A stretch of 32,888 nucleotides of DNA from contig CAZJQP010000061.1 of NCBI GenBank assembly GCA_964548225.1, positions 1 through 32,888 of the forward strand, in the 5' to 3' direction. This DNA is from CALMEH01 sp964548225 (GTDB lineage: Bacteria; Acidobacteriota; Blastocatellia; Pyrinomonadales; Pyrinomonadaceae). The notes under the pieces were generated by a model. That model searched no databases. It was not told the DNA's origin and was given only the letters and a program-made list of their open reading frames with translations. Position numbers and translations under genes: made by a program. Positions 1-7,563 of this stretch are shown piece after piece (the stretch's first letter is position 1; each line of letters opens with the position of its first letter).

Positions 1-105
1 CCCTTCCTGACCTGCAAATGTTATTAACTTTTCTTTTTTTACTCTGTCTTGGATGAAAGTTAGAGGTATAAAATTAAGTTGGAGTAGATAAAAGGTCAGG
101 AAGGG
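1..105. repeat. Inverted-repeat element, probably cut by the window edge
   Basis: A perfect 13-bp inverted repeat has its left arm at 1-13 and its right arm (AGGTCAGGAAGGG) at 93-105. The spacer is AT-rich and has no convincing ORF. The right arm continues into a GC-rich stretch (106-120) unlike the surrounding AT-rich DNA, so the arms may extend past the window start. It could be a small non-autonomous element or a large hairpin; no transposase is visible. Confidence 0.5.
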
Positions 106-341
106 CGGCTCTGCCCCCGCAAAAATCAGGCAAATTTCTATTTTTGATTTGCCTTTCTAATTCAAAATCTTCTCCAATTAGTTTGTCAATTAAATTTTCG
201 GGTATTTTGATTGGAAATGATTAGAAGTTCTTCTTTTCGTGCCGTTTGGTGTTAATTCGTGGTTTCAAATAAAAGAATAAACCACGAAAATACACGAAAA
301 TACACGAAAGAAAAGCACTTGAAAACTTAATTTACAGACTT
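106..341. other. Non-coding stretch upstream of the first gene end
   Basis: No gene is supported between the window start and the TPR gene stop at 342. The stretch holds a small hairpin (AGGCAAAT at 128-135 pairing with ATTTGCCT at 147-154, followed by TTCT), which could be a weak terminator for a plus-strand gene outside the window. It also holds one copy of the CACGAAAAT-type inverted repeat, listed separately. Confidence 0.5.
242..310. repeat. CACGAA-type inverted tandem repeat, copy A
   Basis: TTCGTGGTTT (256-265) pairs with AAACCACGAA (279-288). The right arm continues as tandem ~10-bp units of ACACGAAAAT to about 309. The left arm upstream (GTGCCGTTTGGTGTTAATTCGTGG) looks like a decayed version of the same unit. 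Two related copies lie at 2488-2541 and 2551-2620. The hairpin lies just beyond the stop of the TPR gene and could act as a terminator or a processing site. Confidence 0.6.
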
Positions 342-659
342 CTAATCCGCAAAATCTAAATCCAAAGTCATCCGGTAATCATTCGCCATCGTCGGATGAC
401 CGTGCGCGAGGGAGATTTCAATACCTTTTTGATAAGTTTCAATAGCTTTTTCGCGGTTTCCGTTCTGCTCAAAAGCCTTGGCAAGCATTCCGTAAGCATT
501 TCCTTCGTCCGTGCCGAAGCTGAGATACTTTTCCAAAATGTTTATAACCTTGCCGCTCTCGCCGAGCTTCTCGTATTCTTTCGCTAAACCGAACATTACC
601 ATCGTATTATCAGGTTCGGCTTCGAGCATCTGTTCAAAAACTTCAATTCTATTCTGCAT
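342..659 (-). CDS. Small tetratricopeptide-repeat (TPR) protein
   Basis: This 105-residue protein has no signal peptide or membrane segment. It is predicted to be made of TPR helix pairs: residues about 16-48 (FGLAKEYEKLGESGKVI) and 50-85 (AYGMLAKAFEQNGNREKAIETYQKGIEI) carry the usual small/aromatic spacing. TPRs are protein-interaction scaffolds, so the partner cannot be read from sequence. The ATG is the first in frame. The gene starts 27 nt after the stop of the radical SAM gene on the same strand, so co-transcription is likely, but a shared function is not established. At 2-3 repeats it is short for a stand-alone TPR protein; it may work as a small cytoplasmic adaptor. Confidence 0.75.
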   Translation of the reverse strand: MQNRIEVFEQMLEAEPDNTMVMFGLAKEYEKLGESGKVINILEKYLSFGTDEGNAYGMLAKAFEQNGNREKAIETYQKGIEISLAHGHPTMANDYRMTLDLDFAD

Positions 660-686
660 AACTTAAAATTAACACCTTTTCGGCGG

Positions 687-1691
687 TCAAAACAAACTTT
701 CCTGCACCGGCAAAGTCTTTTCAATCTTGGCGGACTTCTCAAATCTTTCAAAGCCGAGACGTTTGAACTGCATTTCAAACATTTTTACGGCGATTTGCCA
801 CTTCTCTGTGTTGCCTTGATTCCTTTCTTGATAGTTTCGATGACGTAAAGTTCCGCCGTGTTCACGTTTGATTTGGTTTAGAATCTTGCTTGCGTGTGTC
901 GGAAGTCTTTCGTGAAGCCTTTGAGTAAAATAATCTTCAATCGAAGGAGTGTCAAAATGAATTTTAGACATAAATGCTTTGGTTGCACCTGCTTCGCGGG
1001 CTTTTTCAAGCAATGCCGGAATGTCCGCATCATTATAACCGAGAATTACAGGAGCTATCCCGATGCCGCAAGTTATTCCCGCGTCGCTTAGAGTCTTCAT
1101 CGCCCGAAATCGAACTTCCGGCGTTGGCGTATAAAGTTCAAAAGGCTTCGATTTAGTTACCGACGGAAAGGGAATAGAGAAAAAAACCGTCAAATTAGGT
1201 AATAATTTTTCTAAAACATCTAAGTCCCGCGTGATTAGAGGAGATTTCGTAATGATTCCAACCGGCACGCGAAACTCCGCACATACCTCAAGACATTTCC
1301 GAGTCAATTCGTAACTCGCCTCAAGCGGTAAATACGGGTCGGTCGCAAAGGAAAAATCAATATGATTCATTCTCTCGCGGGTTTTCTTTAATTCTGCGCG
1401 TAAAAGAATCGGTGCGTTAGGTTTGACAACAATTTTTGTTTCAAAATCAGTTCCCGCGCCATAACCTAGATATTCGTGATATTGCCGCGCAAAACAATAA
1501 GTGCAAGCGTGAATACATCCGCGATAACAATTAACCGTGTAACGATGTCCGAAATCAGAAGAAAATGCCTTTGTAATTATTGTTTTGGTGTTTGTCTCTT
1601 CATAAATCTCCAATTTAGTTTCCGCAGGTTCGCCCAAGTATTCCGCCGAGTATTTTAAATAAGGATTTGGAGGATTTTGGACGTATCTCAT
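687..1691 (-). CDS. Radical SAM protein, spore-photoproduct-lyase-like (Rv2578c / PA0069 type)
   Basis: This cytoplasmic radical SAM enzyme shows the [4Fe-4S] motif CxxxCxxC in the stretch NCYRGCIHACTYCFAR (Cys59, Cys63 and Cys66, counted from the ATG at 1691). The YRGCxHxCxYCxAR context and the downstream SFATDPYLPLE and TRDLDVL motifs are typical of the SplB-like Rv2578c/PA0069 family, whose substrate is not established. The open frame extends 11 codons further, to 1724, but those codons contain a TGCTATAAT extended -10 element (1701-1706 on the minus strand) that would place transcription start only a few bases before the 1691 ATG. I therefore prefer 1691, giving 334 residues. The small TPR gene follows 27 nt downstream. 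Family confidence is high; the reaction is unknown. Confidence 0.88.
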   Translation of the reverse strand: MRYVQNPPNPYLKYSAEYLGEPAETKLEIYEETNTKTIITKAFSSDFGHRYTVNCYRGCIHACTYCFARQYHEYLGYGAGTDFETKIVVKPNAPILLRAELKKTRERMNHIDFSFATDPYLPLEASYELTRKCLEVCAEFRVPVGIITKSPLITRDLDVLEKLLPNLTVFFSIPFPSVTKSKPFELYTPTPEVRFRAMKTLSDAGITCGIGIAPVILGYNDADIPALLEKAREAGATKAFMSKIHFDTPSIEDYFTQRLHERLPTHASKILNQIKREHGGTLRHRNYQERNQGNTEKWQIAVKMFEMQFKRLGFERFEKSAKIEKTLPVQESLF

Positions 1692-1700
1692 AGATGAAAC

Positions 1701-1709
1701 ATTATAGCA
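1701..1709 (-). promoter_or_regulatory. Extended -10 promoter directly before the radical SAM ATG
   Basis: Read on the minus strand the sequence is TGCTATAAT, a perfect extended -10 box, followed by 9 nt and then the ATG at 1691. No clear -35 box is seen, which is tolerated with a TGn extension. Initiation 6-7 nt downstream of the box would give a leader of about 3-4 nt, i.e. a nearly leaderless mRNA. Confidence 0.5.
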
Positions 1710-1749
1710 TAAGTCGTCGGACACGGATAAATAAGGTAATAACTTCTCA

Positions 1750-1836
1750 AATAATTGATAATTGATATTTGGAAGTTGATAATTATCGTGCTAAAGATAC
1801 GGCAAATTATCAATTATTCATTCTCAATTCTCAATT
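1750..1836. repeat. Heptamer inverted tandem repeat (AATTGAT / CAATTCT type)
   Basis: AATAATTGATAATT (1750-1763) is perfectly complementary to AATTATCAATTATT (1805-1818). Both arms are built of 7-bp units (ATAATTG on the left; CAATTAT drifting to CAATTCT on the right, to about 1836). It lies between two minus-strand genes, with no ORF inside. It belongs to the group of short-tandem-unit hairpins found through this window. Confidence 0.65.
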
Positions 1837-1908
1837 CTTTTAGAGGTTCAATTGAAAAGCAATTTTGGCTAGATACTTAAGACAATTTAACTACTAAAAA
1901 TAAACACG

Positions 1909-1949
1909 AAAGAGGGAAAAAAATATTTGGAATACTTTTCTCCCTCTTT
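1909..1949. terminator. Hairpin after the small secreted-protein gene
   Basis: AAAGAGGGA (1909-1917) pairs with TCCCTCTTT (1941-1949). The stem can be extended by the A-run and T-run inside it, with one bulge. It sits about 27 nt beyond the stop of the minus-strand gene ending at 1976. On the minus strand no strong U-tract follows, so terminator function is only tentative. Confidence 0.35.
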
Positions 1950-1975
1950 TATATTGTTCCGTAATTAAAATTTAT

Positions 1976-2371
1976 CTAATCACCATCGGCGCGGGTTGCC
2001 GTAATAACGTATCTTTCTCCTTCAATGGAAAATTTACCCGTCATTTTATTGCGGCGTTTTCCGCTGATAAGAACATTACCCGTTGCGCCGCCGAAATTAA
2101 GTGTTACGGTATTGCGCCGAACACTGTAAGTTCCTCTGGCAATAGTATCGAAATCGTCTTTCCTTGAATTATATTCGAGAAATCTAACGCTGCGCTTTGT
2201 GCCGAAATGCAAAGCGTAAATTGTATCGTCAATATTCCAATAAGTATTGGTTAATTCATCTTGCGCGGTTACAATTTGTCCCGAAAGTAAAGTTTCCGAA
2301 GGCGAAAACATTTGAAAACTCAATGCGCCGCATACAACTAAAGCCAAAATTATAACTTTTATTTTTTTCAT
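1976..2371 (-). CDS. Small secreted protein of unknown function
   Basis: A 131-residue protein with an N-terminal signal sequence: KKIK followed by a hydrophobic stretch IILALVVCGALSF, residues about 6-19. The cleavage point is unclear. There is a cysteine at residue 14 but no clear lipobox. The mature part (residues about 35-131) has alternating beta-strand-like segments (TYWNID, YALHFG, SVRFLEY, ARGTYSVRRNTVTLNFGG, GKFSIEGERYVITATR). This resembles the small beta-barrel or lipocalin-like proteins that follow a TYW...W opening, but I do not recognise a named family. It is probably periplasmic. The gene stands alone between two repeat-bearing intergenic regions. Confidence is high that it is a gene, low on what it does. 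Confidence 0.75.
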   Translation of the reverse strand: MKKIKVIILALVVCGALSFQMFSPSETLLSGQIVTAQDELTNTYWNIDDTIYALHFGTKRSVRFLEYNSRKDDFDTIARGTYSVRRNTVTLNFGGATGNVLISGKRRNKMTGKFSIEGERYVITATRADGD

Positions 2372-2487
2372 AGTTCAATTCTCCCGTCTTTGAAGTTCTG
2401 CGATTATAAAAGAACATTCGCCCAAAATCAATAAAATTCTTGTGAACTGTGAAAAAATAACGAGAAAAAGGTAAATGATTTGCGGTA

Positions 2488-2541
2488 GTTTGTGTTGGTT
2501 CGTGATTTTAGTAAAATAAACCACGAAAAGATACGAAACAA
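2488..2541. repeat. CACGAA-type inverted repeat, copy B
   Basis: GTTTGTGTTGGTTCGTGATTTT (from 2488) faces AAACCACGAAAAGATACGAAAC (2518-2539), giving an imperfect hairpin with the same CACGAAA unit as copy A at 242-310. It is the first of two such hairpins in the glgA upstream region. Confidence 0.55.
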
Positions 2542-2550
2542 ACAGAAAAT

Positions 2551-2620
2551 TTCCGTGTTATATTGTGTAATTTCGTGGTTCAATATTTCCTAAACCGCGA
2601 AAAGACACAAAAAAACACAA
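2551..2620. repeat. CACGAA-type inverted repeat, copy C
   Basis: The left arm TTCCGTGTTATATTGTGTAA followed by TTTCGTGGTT faces AAACCGCGAAAAGACACAAA and further A-rich ACACAA units. Left and right arms are imperfectly complementary. With copy B it occupies most of the 296-nt gap between the secreted-protein gene and glgA. No other signal is evident in that gap, and no Shine-Dalgarno precedes glgA. Confidence 0.55.
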
Positions 2621-2667
2621 TAAGAAAACATAAAAATATAGTGCGGTTTTGTAATTAAATAAAAAAA

Positions 2668-4092
2668 ATGCGCGTAGCGATTATTTCAGCAGAAGCAGTT
2701 CCATATTCAAAAACCGGCGGCTTGGGCGACGTTGCCGGAGCTTTGCCGAAGGCTTTGAAACAAATCGGGGAAGATTCGTTTTTGATTACGCCGTTCTATA
2801 ATCAACAGACAAAATTTAATTTAATTTCGCATACGGCTTTCGACGATTTGTGGTTTGATTGGCGCGGGCGCGGTTATAAATGCACGGTTTTTTATTCGGA
2901 AGCAAACGGTTCGCCGTCGTTTCTGATTGATGCGCCGGAGTATTTTAATCGGAGTTCGATATATGGTTTTACCGAAGATTATGAACGATTTGCGTTTTTT
3001 AATCACGCCGCACTCGCGCTTATTAAACGATTAGGTCGTCCGCCGGAGATAATTCATTTGAATGATTGGCACTGCGGTTTTGCGGCAACTGAAATCGCTC
3101 ATCTGCGGTTTTGGGACAGATATTGGGCACGTCCGCGCACTGTGTTTTCGATTCATAATATGGCGTATCAAGGCGGATTTGGAATGTCGGAGCTTTGGAA
3201 ACTTGGGTTTTCGAGTGAATTTGAACGCAATGCGTTTGCCTTTAACGGTTATGCGTCTGCAATGAAAGCGGGTTTGGCTGTTTCCGATATGCTTTCGACT
3301 GTTTCTCCGACTTACGGCTATGAAATTCAAGGTTCGCAGGAAGGTTACGGACTCGATTGGCTTACGCGCCAACGTGCAAATCGTCTGCACGGAATTCTTA
3401 ATGGTGTGGATTACGAAGTTTGGAGTCCCGAATCAGACACGGAGATTCCGTTTAATTTTTCGGCAGATGATTTGAGCGGCAAATTGGAGTGCAAAAAACA
3501 TCTTTTGGAGCAATTTAGTTTGCCGCAGAATCTGGAACGTCCGATTTTTGCTTCCGTTACGAGATTGACGGCTCAAAAGGGAATTGATTTGATGATGCAA
3601 GTCGCGTTGGAGATTCTCAACACGGGCTCTTACATTATTTCTTTAGGTTCGGGAGAGAAAAAATATGAGGATTTCTGGCAAAAACTGCGCGATTATGCTC
3701 CCAAACAAGTCGGAATATTTCGCGGATATAATGAATCACTCGCGCACAAAATCGAAGCGGGTGCGGATATGTTTCTGATGCCGTCAAAGTTTGAACCGTG
3801 CGGATTAAATCAAATGTATTCACTTAAATACGGCACAATTCCGATAGTCCACGCCGTCGGCGGACTCGCTGACACCGTGCAAAACTTCGACGCAGTGCGC
3901 GGCAAAGGCAACGGATTCAAATTCAACCGTTTTCGCGCCGATAAATTCTTAGAAAAAATCTACGAATCTCTTTTTGCATACTACGACAAAGACGCTTGGC
4001 GCAGAATCCAATTGAACGGAATGAACGAAGACCATTCTTGGGAAAACGCGGCGCGAAAATATATCCAACTTTATAAAATGACAATGAATTGA
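2668..4092 (+). CDS. glgA: Glycogen synthase (ADP-glucose type, GT5)
   Basis: This enzyme transfers glucose from ADP-glucose to a growing alpha-1,4-glucan in the cytoplasm and is the committed polymerising step of glycogen synthesis. The 474-residue length is normal for bacterial GlgA. Key motifs are present: the N-terminal KTGGLGDV loop (Lys15, ADP-glucose binding), IIHLNDWHCG, FSIHNMAYQG, ILNGVDYEVWSPESD, the C-terminal-domain opening FASVTRLTAQKGIDL, and the catalytic PSKFEPCGLNQMYSLKYGTIPIVHAVGGLADTV segment with its conserved Glu. The ATG follows an A-rich leader without a Shine-Dalgarno. The next gene starts 1 nt after the stop, so glgA, the acetyltransferase and purA probably form one transcript. 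No other glycogen gene is in the window. Confidence 0.97.
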   Translation: MRVAIISAEAVPYSKTGGLGDVAGALPKALKQIGEDSFLITPFYNQQTKFNLISHTAFDDLWFDWRGRGYKCTVFYSEANGSPSFLIDAPEYFNRSSIYGFTEDYERFAFFNHAALALIKRLGRPPEIIHLNDWHCGFAATEIAHLRFWDRYWARPRTVFSIHNMAYQGGFGMSELWKLGFSSEFERNAFAFNGYASAMKAGLAVSDMLSTVSPTYGYEIQGSQEGYGLDWLTRQRANRLHGILNGVDYEVWSPESDTEIPFNFSADDLSGKLECKKHLLEQFSLPQNLERPIFASVTRLTAQKGIDLMMQVALEILNTGSYIISLGSGEKKYEDFWQKLRDYAPKQVGIFRGYNESLAHKIEAGADMFLMPSKFEPCGLNQMYSLKYGTIPIVHAVGGLADTVQNFDAVRGKGNGFKFNRFRADKFLEKIYESLFAYYDKDAWRRIQLNGMNEDHSWENAARKYIQLYKMTMN

Positions 4093-4093
4093 A

Positions 4094-4651
4094 ATGTTTA
4101 GCTTTGAAATTGATTCGGAAATAAAATTGATTTTACCGCAACCGCATCTGGCAGAGGAATTATTGGAACTCGTGCGCGAAAATCTGGAGATTTTACAACC
4201 TTGGATGCCTTGGGCAACGGATGACTATTCCATCGAAAAATCGCACGAATTTATTAAAACAATCTTATCGCGTTATGCCGAAAACGGAAGTTTTGACGCG
4301 ATAATTTCATATCAAAACAAATTAGTCGGAGCAATCGGTTTTCATAATTTTGATGTCGTAAATAAATCTGCTGAAATCGGTTATTGGCTTGCCAAAAACT
4401 CGCAAGGAAAAGGAATTGTAACGAAATGTGCTTCGGGTTTGTGCGATTTTTTGTTTGATGATTTAGACTTAAACCGCGTGCAAATAAATTGCAATGTCGA
4501 AAACTCAAAAAGCCGTGCAATTCCTGAAAAATTAGGTTTTACACTCGAAGGAGTTCATCGTCAATGCGAATTTCAAAACGGAAAATTTGCAGATTGGACA
4601 ATTTATGCAATGCTCAAACAAGATTGGCTCGAAATAAAAAAAAATAAATGA
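4094..4651 (+). CDS. GNAT acetyltransferase, RimJ/RimL-like
   Basis: A 185-residue GCN5-related N-acetyltransferase, predicted cytoplasmic. The RimL/RimJ-type order is visible: an early LELVRENLEILQPWMPWA segment, a beta-strand AIGFHNFD around residues 75-82, EIGYWLAKNSQGKGIVTKCASGLCDFLF (acetyl-CoA binding loop with QGKGIVT), RVQINCNVENSKSRAIPEKLGFTLEG, and a C-terminal DWTIYAMLKQDW. These enzymes acetylate protein N-termini, amino groups of small molecules or antibiotics; the substrate cannot be read here. The ATG is 1 nt after the glgA stop and the TGA overlaps the purA ATG (ATGA), which points to translational coupling. The spermidine/ribosomal-protein-serine acetyltransferase annotation often given to this group should be taken loosely. 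Confidence 0.88.
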   Translation: MFSFEIDSEIKLILPQPHLAEELLELVRENLEILQPWMPWATDDYSIEKSHEFIKTILSRYAENGSFDAIISYQNKLVGAIGFHNFDVVNKSAEIGYWLAKNSQGKGIVTKCASGLCDFLFDDLDLNRVQINCNVENSKSRAIPEKLGFTLEGVHRQCEFQNGKFADWTIYAMLKQDWLEIKKNK

Positions 4652-5961
4652 TAATTGTTATAATTGGCGCACAATGGGGCGATGAGGGAAAGGGAAAAGT
4701 TGTTGATTTGTTGGCGGACAGATTCGACATCGTGGCGCGTTATCAAGGCGGACACAACGCCGGACATTCGGTTTATGTCGGCGATAAAGCATTTGTTTTG
4801 CGGCTTTTGCCGTCGGGTATAATTCACGAAGACGCAACTTGCGTTCTCGGCAACGGAATGGTGATTGACCCGATTGCATTCTTTGAGGAAGTTGACCAAA
4901 TTACGCAACAAGGCGTTTCCGTAACGCCGGAAAGATTAAAAGTTTCTTCGCGGGCGCATTTGATTATGCCGTATCATCGTGCGCTTGACCATACATCCGA
5001 AGAAAGATTGGGAAATGAAAAAATTGGCACGACGCTTCGCGGAATAGGTCCCGCGTATGAAGACAAAGCCGGAAGACGCGGCATTCGGGTTTCCGATGCA
5101 CTCGTGCCAGAGCTTTTACGTTTGCGTATTGAACGAAATCTTGAAGAAGCAAACCGAATCATTGTGTTATATGGACGCGAACCTTTGCGTTCGGATGAAA
5201 TTTTTAATGAAATATCTCCGCTCGTCGAAAGATTAAAACCATTCGTTTGCGAAACATCTCATTTCTTTGCCGAAGCAAGGAAAAATAAAAAGAAAATACT
5301 TCTCGAAGGCGCACAAGCAACTCTTTTAGACGTTGACCACGGCACATATCCTTACGTTACATCTTCAAATCCAACCGCCGGAGGTGCATCCGTCGGCGCG
5401 GGAATTCCGCCGCATCATATTACGGGTGTTTTAGGAATTGTGCGGACTTACGCGACAAGAGTTGGAGAAGGACCTTTTCCGACTGAGATGTTGGACGATG
5501 AAGAAACAATGGCAAATCTGATTCGTGAGAGAGGAAACGAATACGGTTCGGTTACAAAACGTCCGCGTAGATGTGGCTGGTTTGACGCGGTGGCGACGCG
5601 CTATGCCGCCGAGCTTAACGGATTTGATTCGGTGGCTTTAACCAAACTTGATGTGCTTGACGCGCTCGAAGAAATAAAAGTTTGTATTGGCTATGAGATT
5701 GACGGCGAAAGAATTGATACATTTCCCGCCGTGTCGCACGACTTGGGCAAAATTAAACCGATTTACCACACTTTGAAAGGATGGCAAAGCGATACTGTGG
5801 GAACTACAAAAATTTCGGATTTACCCGAAAATGCCCGCAAATATGTTGAGTTTCTTTCCGAATCAATCGGTGTCGAAATCGGTCTAATCTCAACCGGACC
5901 GGAGCGCGATCAAACTATCATTTTGCAAGATTCGGTGATGGAAAGTTGGTTTAAAAGCTAG
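4648..5961 (+). CDS. purA: Adenylosuccinate synthetase
   Basis: This enzyme makes adenylosuccinate from IMP, aspartate and GTP, the first committed step from IMP to AMP, in the cytoplasm. The 437 residues match the family length. Diagnostic motifs are QWGDEGKGK (catalytic Asp12), YQGGHNAGHSV (catalytic His40), GTTLRGIGPAYEDKAGRRGIR, the second signature LLEGAQATLLDVDHGTYPYVTSSN, GVLGIVRTYATRVGEGPFPTE, TKRPRRCGWFD, LTKLDVLD and the C-terminal STGPERDQTI (GTP recognition). The ATG overlaps the preceding gene's stop by 4 nt (ATGA), so there is no separate leader. No other purine gene is adjacent, although gmk for GMP phosphorylation lies about 9 kb away on the other strand. Confidence 0.98.
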   Translation: MIIVIIGAQWGDEGKGKVVDLLADRFDIVARYQGGHNAGHSVYVGDKAFVLRLLPSGIIHEDATCVLGNGMVIDPIAFFEEVDQITQQGVSVTPERLKVSSRAHLIMPYHRALDHTSEERLGNEKIGTTLRGIGPAYEDKAGRRGIRVSDALVPELLRLRIERNLEEANRIIVLYGREPLRSDEIFNEISPLVERLKPFVCETSHFFAEARKNKKKILLEGAQATLLDVDHGTYPYVTSSNPTAGGASVGAGIPPHHITGVLGIVRTYATRVGEGPFPTEMLDDEETMANLIRERGNEYGSVTKRPRRCGWFDAVATRYAAELNGFDSVALTKLDVLDALEEIKVCIGYEIDGERIDTFPAVSHDLGKIKPIYHTLKGWQSDTVGTTKISDLPENARKYVEFLSESIGVEIGLISTGPERDQTIILQDSVMESWFKS

Positions 5962-6007
5962 AAAATGTCATATTGTAATTAAATTTATTGTTTTAGCGGA
6001 GAATTTT

Positions 6008-7411
6008 ATGAAGTCGAGAGCAAAAAAGTTAAAGTTTTTATGTTTATTAGCGTTTTTGAGTTTGGCGGTAATCGCGTTTTTCAGCAGTGATAAAACGGCG
6101 AATATCGCTGTTGCGACAAGCGGCGGACCGCCGGCGGGTTTTTCAGGTGCGCCCGATGAAAATAATTGCACGGCGTGTCATACGGATTTGCCCGACACGG
6201 GACAATTTTTCATAAATGCTCCGGCAAACTACATTCCCGGACAAACCTATTCGGTTACAGTCCAACACACTTCGTCAAATATGACGCGGCGACGTTGGGG
6301 ATTTCAGATGACATCGCTTGCCGGAAATTCGGGTGCAGGAACATTTGCCAACACCAATAATTTAACGCAAACGCTAACCGACAGCGGACGAAGCTATATT
6401 CAACATACTCCAACCGGAACTTTTGCCGGACAGACGGGCGGAAGCACTTGGACGTTTAATTGGAATGCTCCAGCAACAAATGTCGGCGCGGTAACGCTTT
6501 ATGCCGCCGGAAATCAAGCCGACAACGACACGACTTCGGACGGTGATTGCATTCTTTTAGCCAACCGAACAATCCTGCCGAAATCCACCGTTTTCGATCT
6601 TGACGGCGACCGCAAAACAGACATCGGAATTTTTCGTCCCGCGCCTGCCGAATGGTGGTATTTGCGCTCATCTGACGGCGGAAACCGCGCTTTCCAATTC
6701 GGTTTGACGAGCGACAAAATTGTTCCCGCAGATTATACGGGCGACGGCAAAACCGACATCGCTTTCTGGCGACCTTCGACGGGGCAATGGTTTATTTTGC
6801 GTTCCGAAGACAGTTCATTTTTCGCCTTTCCGTTCGGCGCAAACGGCGATGTTCCCGCGCCGGCAGATTATGACGGCGATAACAAAGCCGATGCCGCCAT
6901 CTTCCGTCCTTCGTCAAACACTTGGTTTATCCAAAATTCTACGGGCGGCACAACGATTACGCAATTCGGAATTACGGGCGACGTTCCCGCCGTTGCCGAT
7001 TATGACGGCGACAATAAAGCCGATATTGCCATTTTCCGTCCGAGCTTGGGGCAATGGTGGATTCAACGCAGCACCGCCGGTTTAATTGCCTTTCAATTCG
7101 GCGCAAGCACCGACAAAATCGCGCAAGGCGATTACACGGGCGACGGCAAAGCGGACGCGACATTTTGGCGACCTTCGACCGGACAATGGTTTGTGCTTAG
7201 AAGCGAAGATTCGAGCTTTTTCGCCGCACCATTCGGAGCCAACGGCGATGTTCCCGTGCCGGGTGATTACGACGGCGACGGCAAAAACGATTTAGCCGTT
7301 TTCCGTCCTTCGTCAAACACTTGGTTTATCAATCGTTCAACTGCCGGAACTCTAATCACAGTATTCGGAATCAGCGGCGACATTCCGCTGCAAACGGCTT
7401 TTGTTCCGTAG
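6008..7411 (+). CDS. Secreted CxxCH / Reelin-like protein with six FG-GAP repeats
   Basis: A 467-residue exported protein. Residues 1-25 form a signal peptide or anchor (KSRAKKLK then FLCLLAFLSLAVIAFFSS). Residues about 40-195 begin GGPPAGFSGAPDENNCTACHTDLPDTG, with a CTACH motif and a beta-sandwich (GQTYSVTVQH, RWGFQMTSLAG, STWTFNWNAP, VTLYAAGNQADND); this matches the 'choice-of-anchor V' / Reelin-like type. Residues about 196-467 hold six FG-GAP/VCBS-like repeats of about 45 residues with Ca-binding loops (YTGDGKTD, YDGDNKAD, YDGDGKND) and ending FVP. Repeats 1-3 resemble repeats 4-6. A GGAG Shine-Dalgarno (5998-6001) precedes the ATG by 6 nt. The FG-GAP module is shared with the 1094-residue protein at 29044. 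It is a likely surface protein; the ligand is unknown. Confidence 0.85.
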   Translation: MKSRAKKLKFLCLLAFLSLAVIAFFSSDKTANIAVATSGGPPAGFSGAPDENNCTACHTDLPDTGQFFINAPANYIPGQTYSVTVQHTSSNMTRRRWGFQMTSLAGNSGAGTFANTNNLTQTLTDSGRSYIQHTPTGTFAGQTGGSTWTFNWNAPATNVGAVTLYAAGNQADNDTTSDGDCILLANRTILPKSTVFDLDGDRKTDIGIFRPAPAEWWYLRSSDGGNRAFQFGLTSDKIVPADYTGDGKTDIAFWRPSTGQWFILRSEDSSFFAFPFGANGDVPAPADYDGDNKADAAIFRPSSNTWFIQNSTGGTTITQFGITGDVPAVADYDGDNKADIAIFRPSLGQWWIQRSTAGLIAFQFGASTDKIAQGDYTGDGKADATFWRPSTGQWFVLRSEDSSFFAAPFGANGDVPVPGDYDGDGKNDLAVFRPSSNTWFINRSTAGTLITVFGISGDIPLQTAFVP

Positions 7412-7419
7412 AAATTGCC

Positions 7420-7476
7420 GAAACACACACGATGTAGGTGTTCTAAACTTCAACACACTTACTTCGTGCGTGTTTC
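7420..7476 (+). terminator. Long imperfect hairpin after the FG-GAP gene
   Basis: Positions 7420-7443 pair with 7453-7476 over about 24 nt, with few mismatches (GAAACACACACGA against TCGTGCGTGTTTC). The hairpin begins 8 nt after the stop codon. It is followed by TGC and an A-run rather than a T-run on the plus strand, so it could stabilise or process the mRNA 3' end rather than be a classical terminator. Confidence 0.45.
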
Positions 7477-7500
7477 TGCAAAAAAAATTTCAAGTGGCAC

Positions 7501-7529
7501 TTGCCAAGTTTGAGTTCGGTATGTAAAAT
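7501..7529 (+). promoter_or_regulatory. Candidate sigma70 promoter of tRNA-Lys
   Basis: A -35-like TTGCCA (7501-7506) and a -10-like TAAAAT (7524-7529) are separated by 17 bp. They lie about 35 bp before the tRNA 5' end, a suitable position for a short 5' leader removed by RNase P. The match is by eye only. Confidence 0.4.
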
Positions 7530-7563
7530 CTAAAATTCGGCTTGAGAAATTCAAACCGAACGT

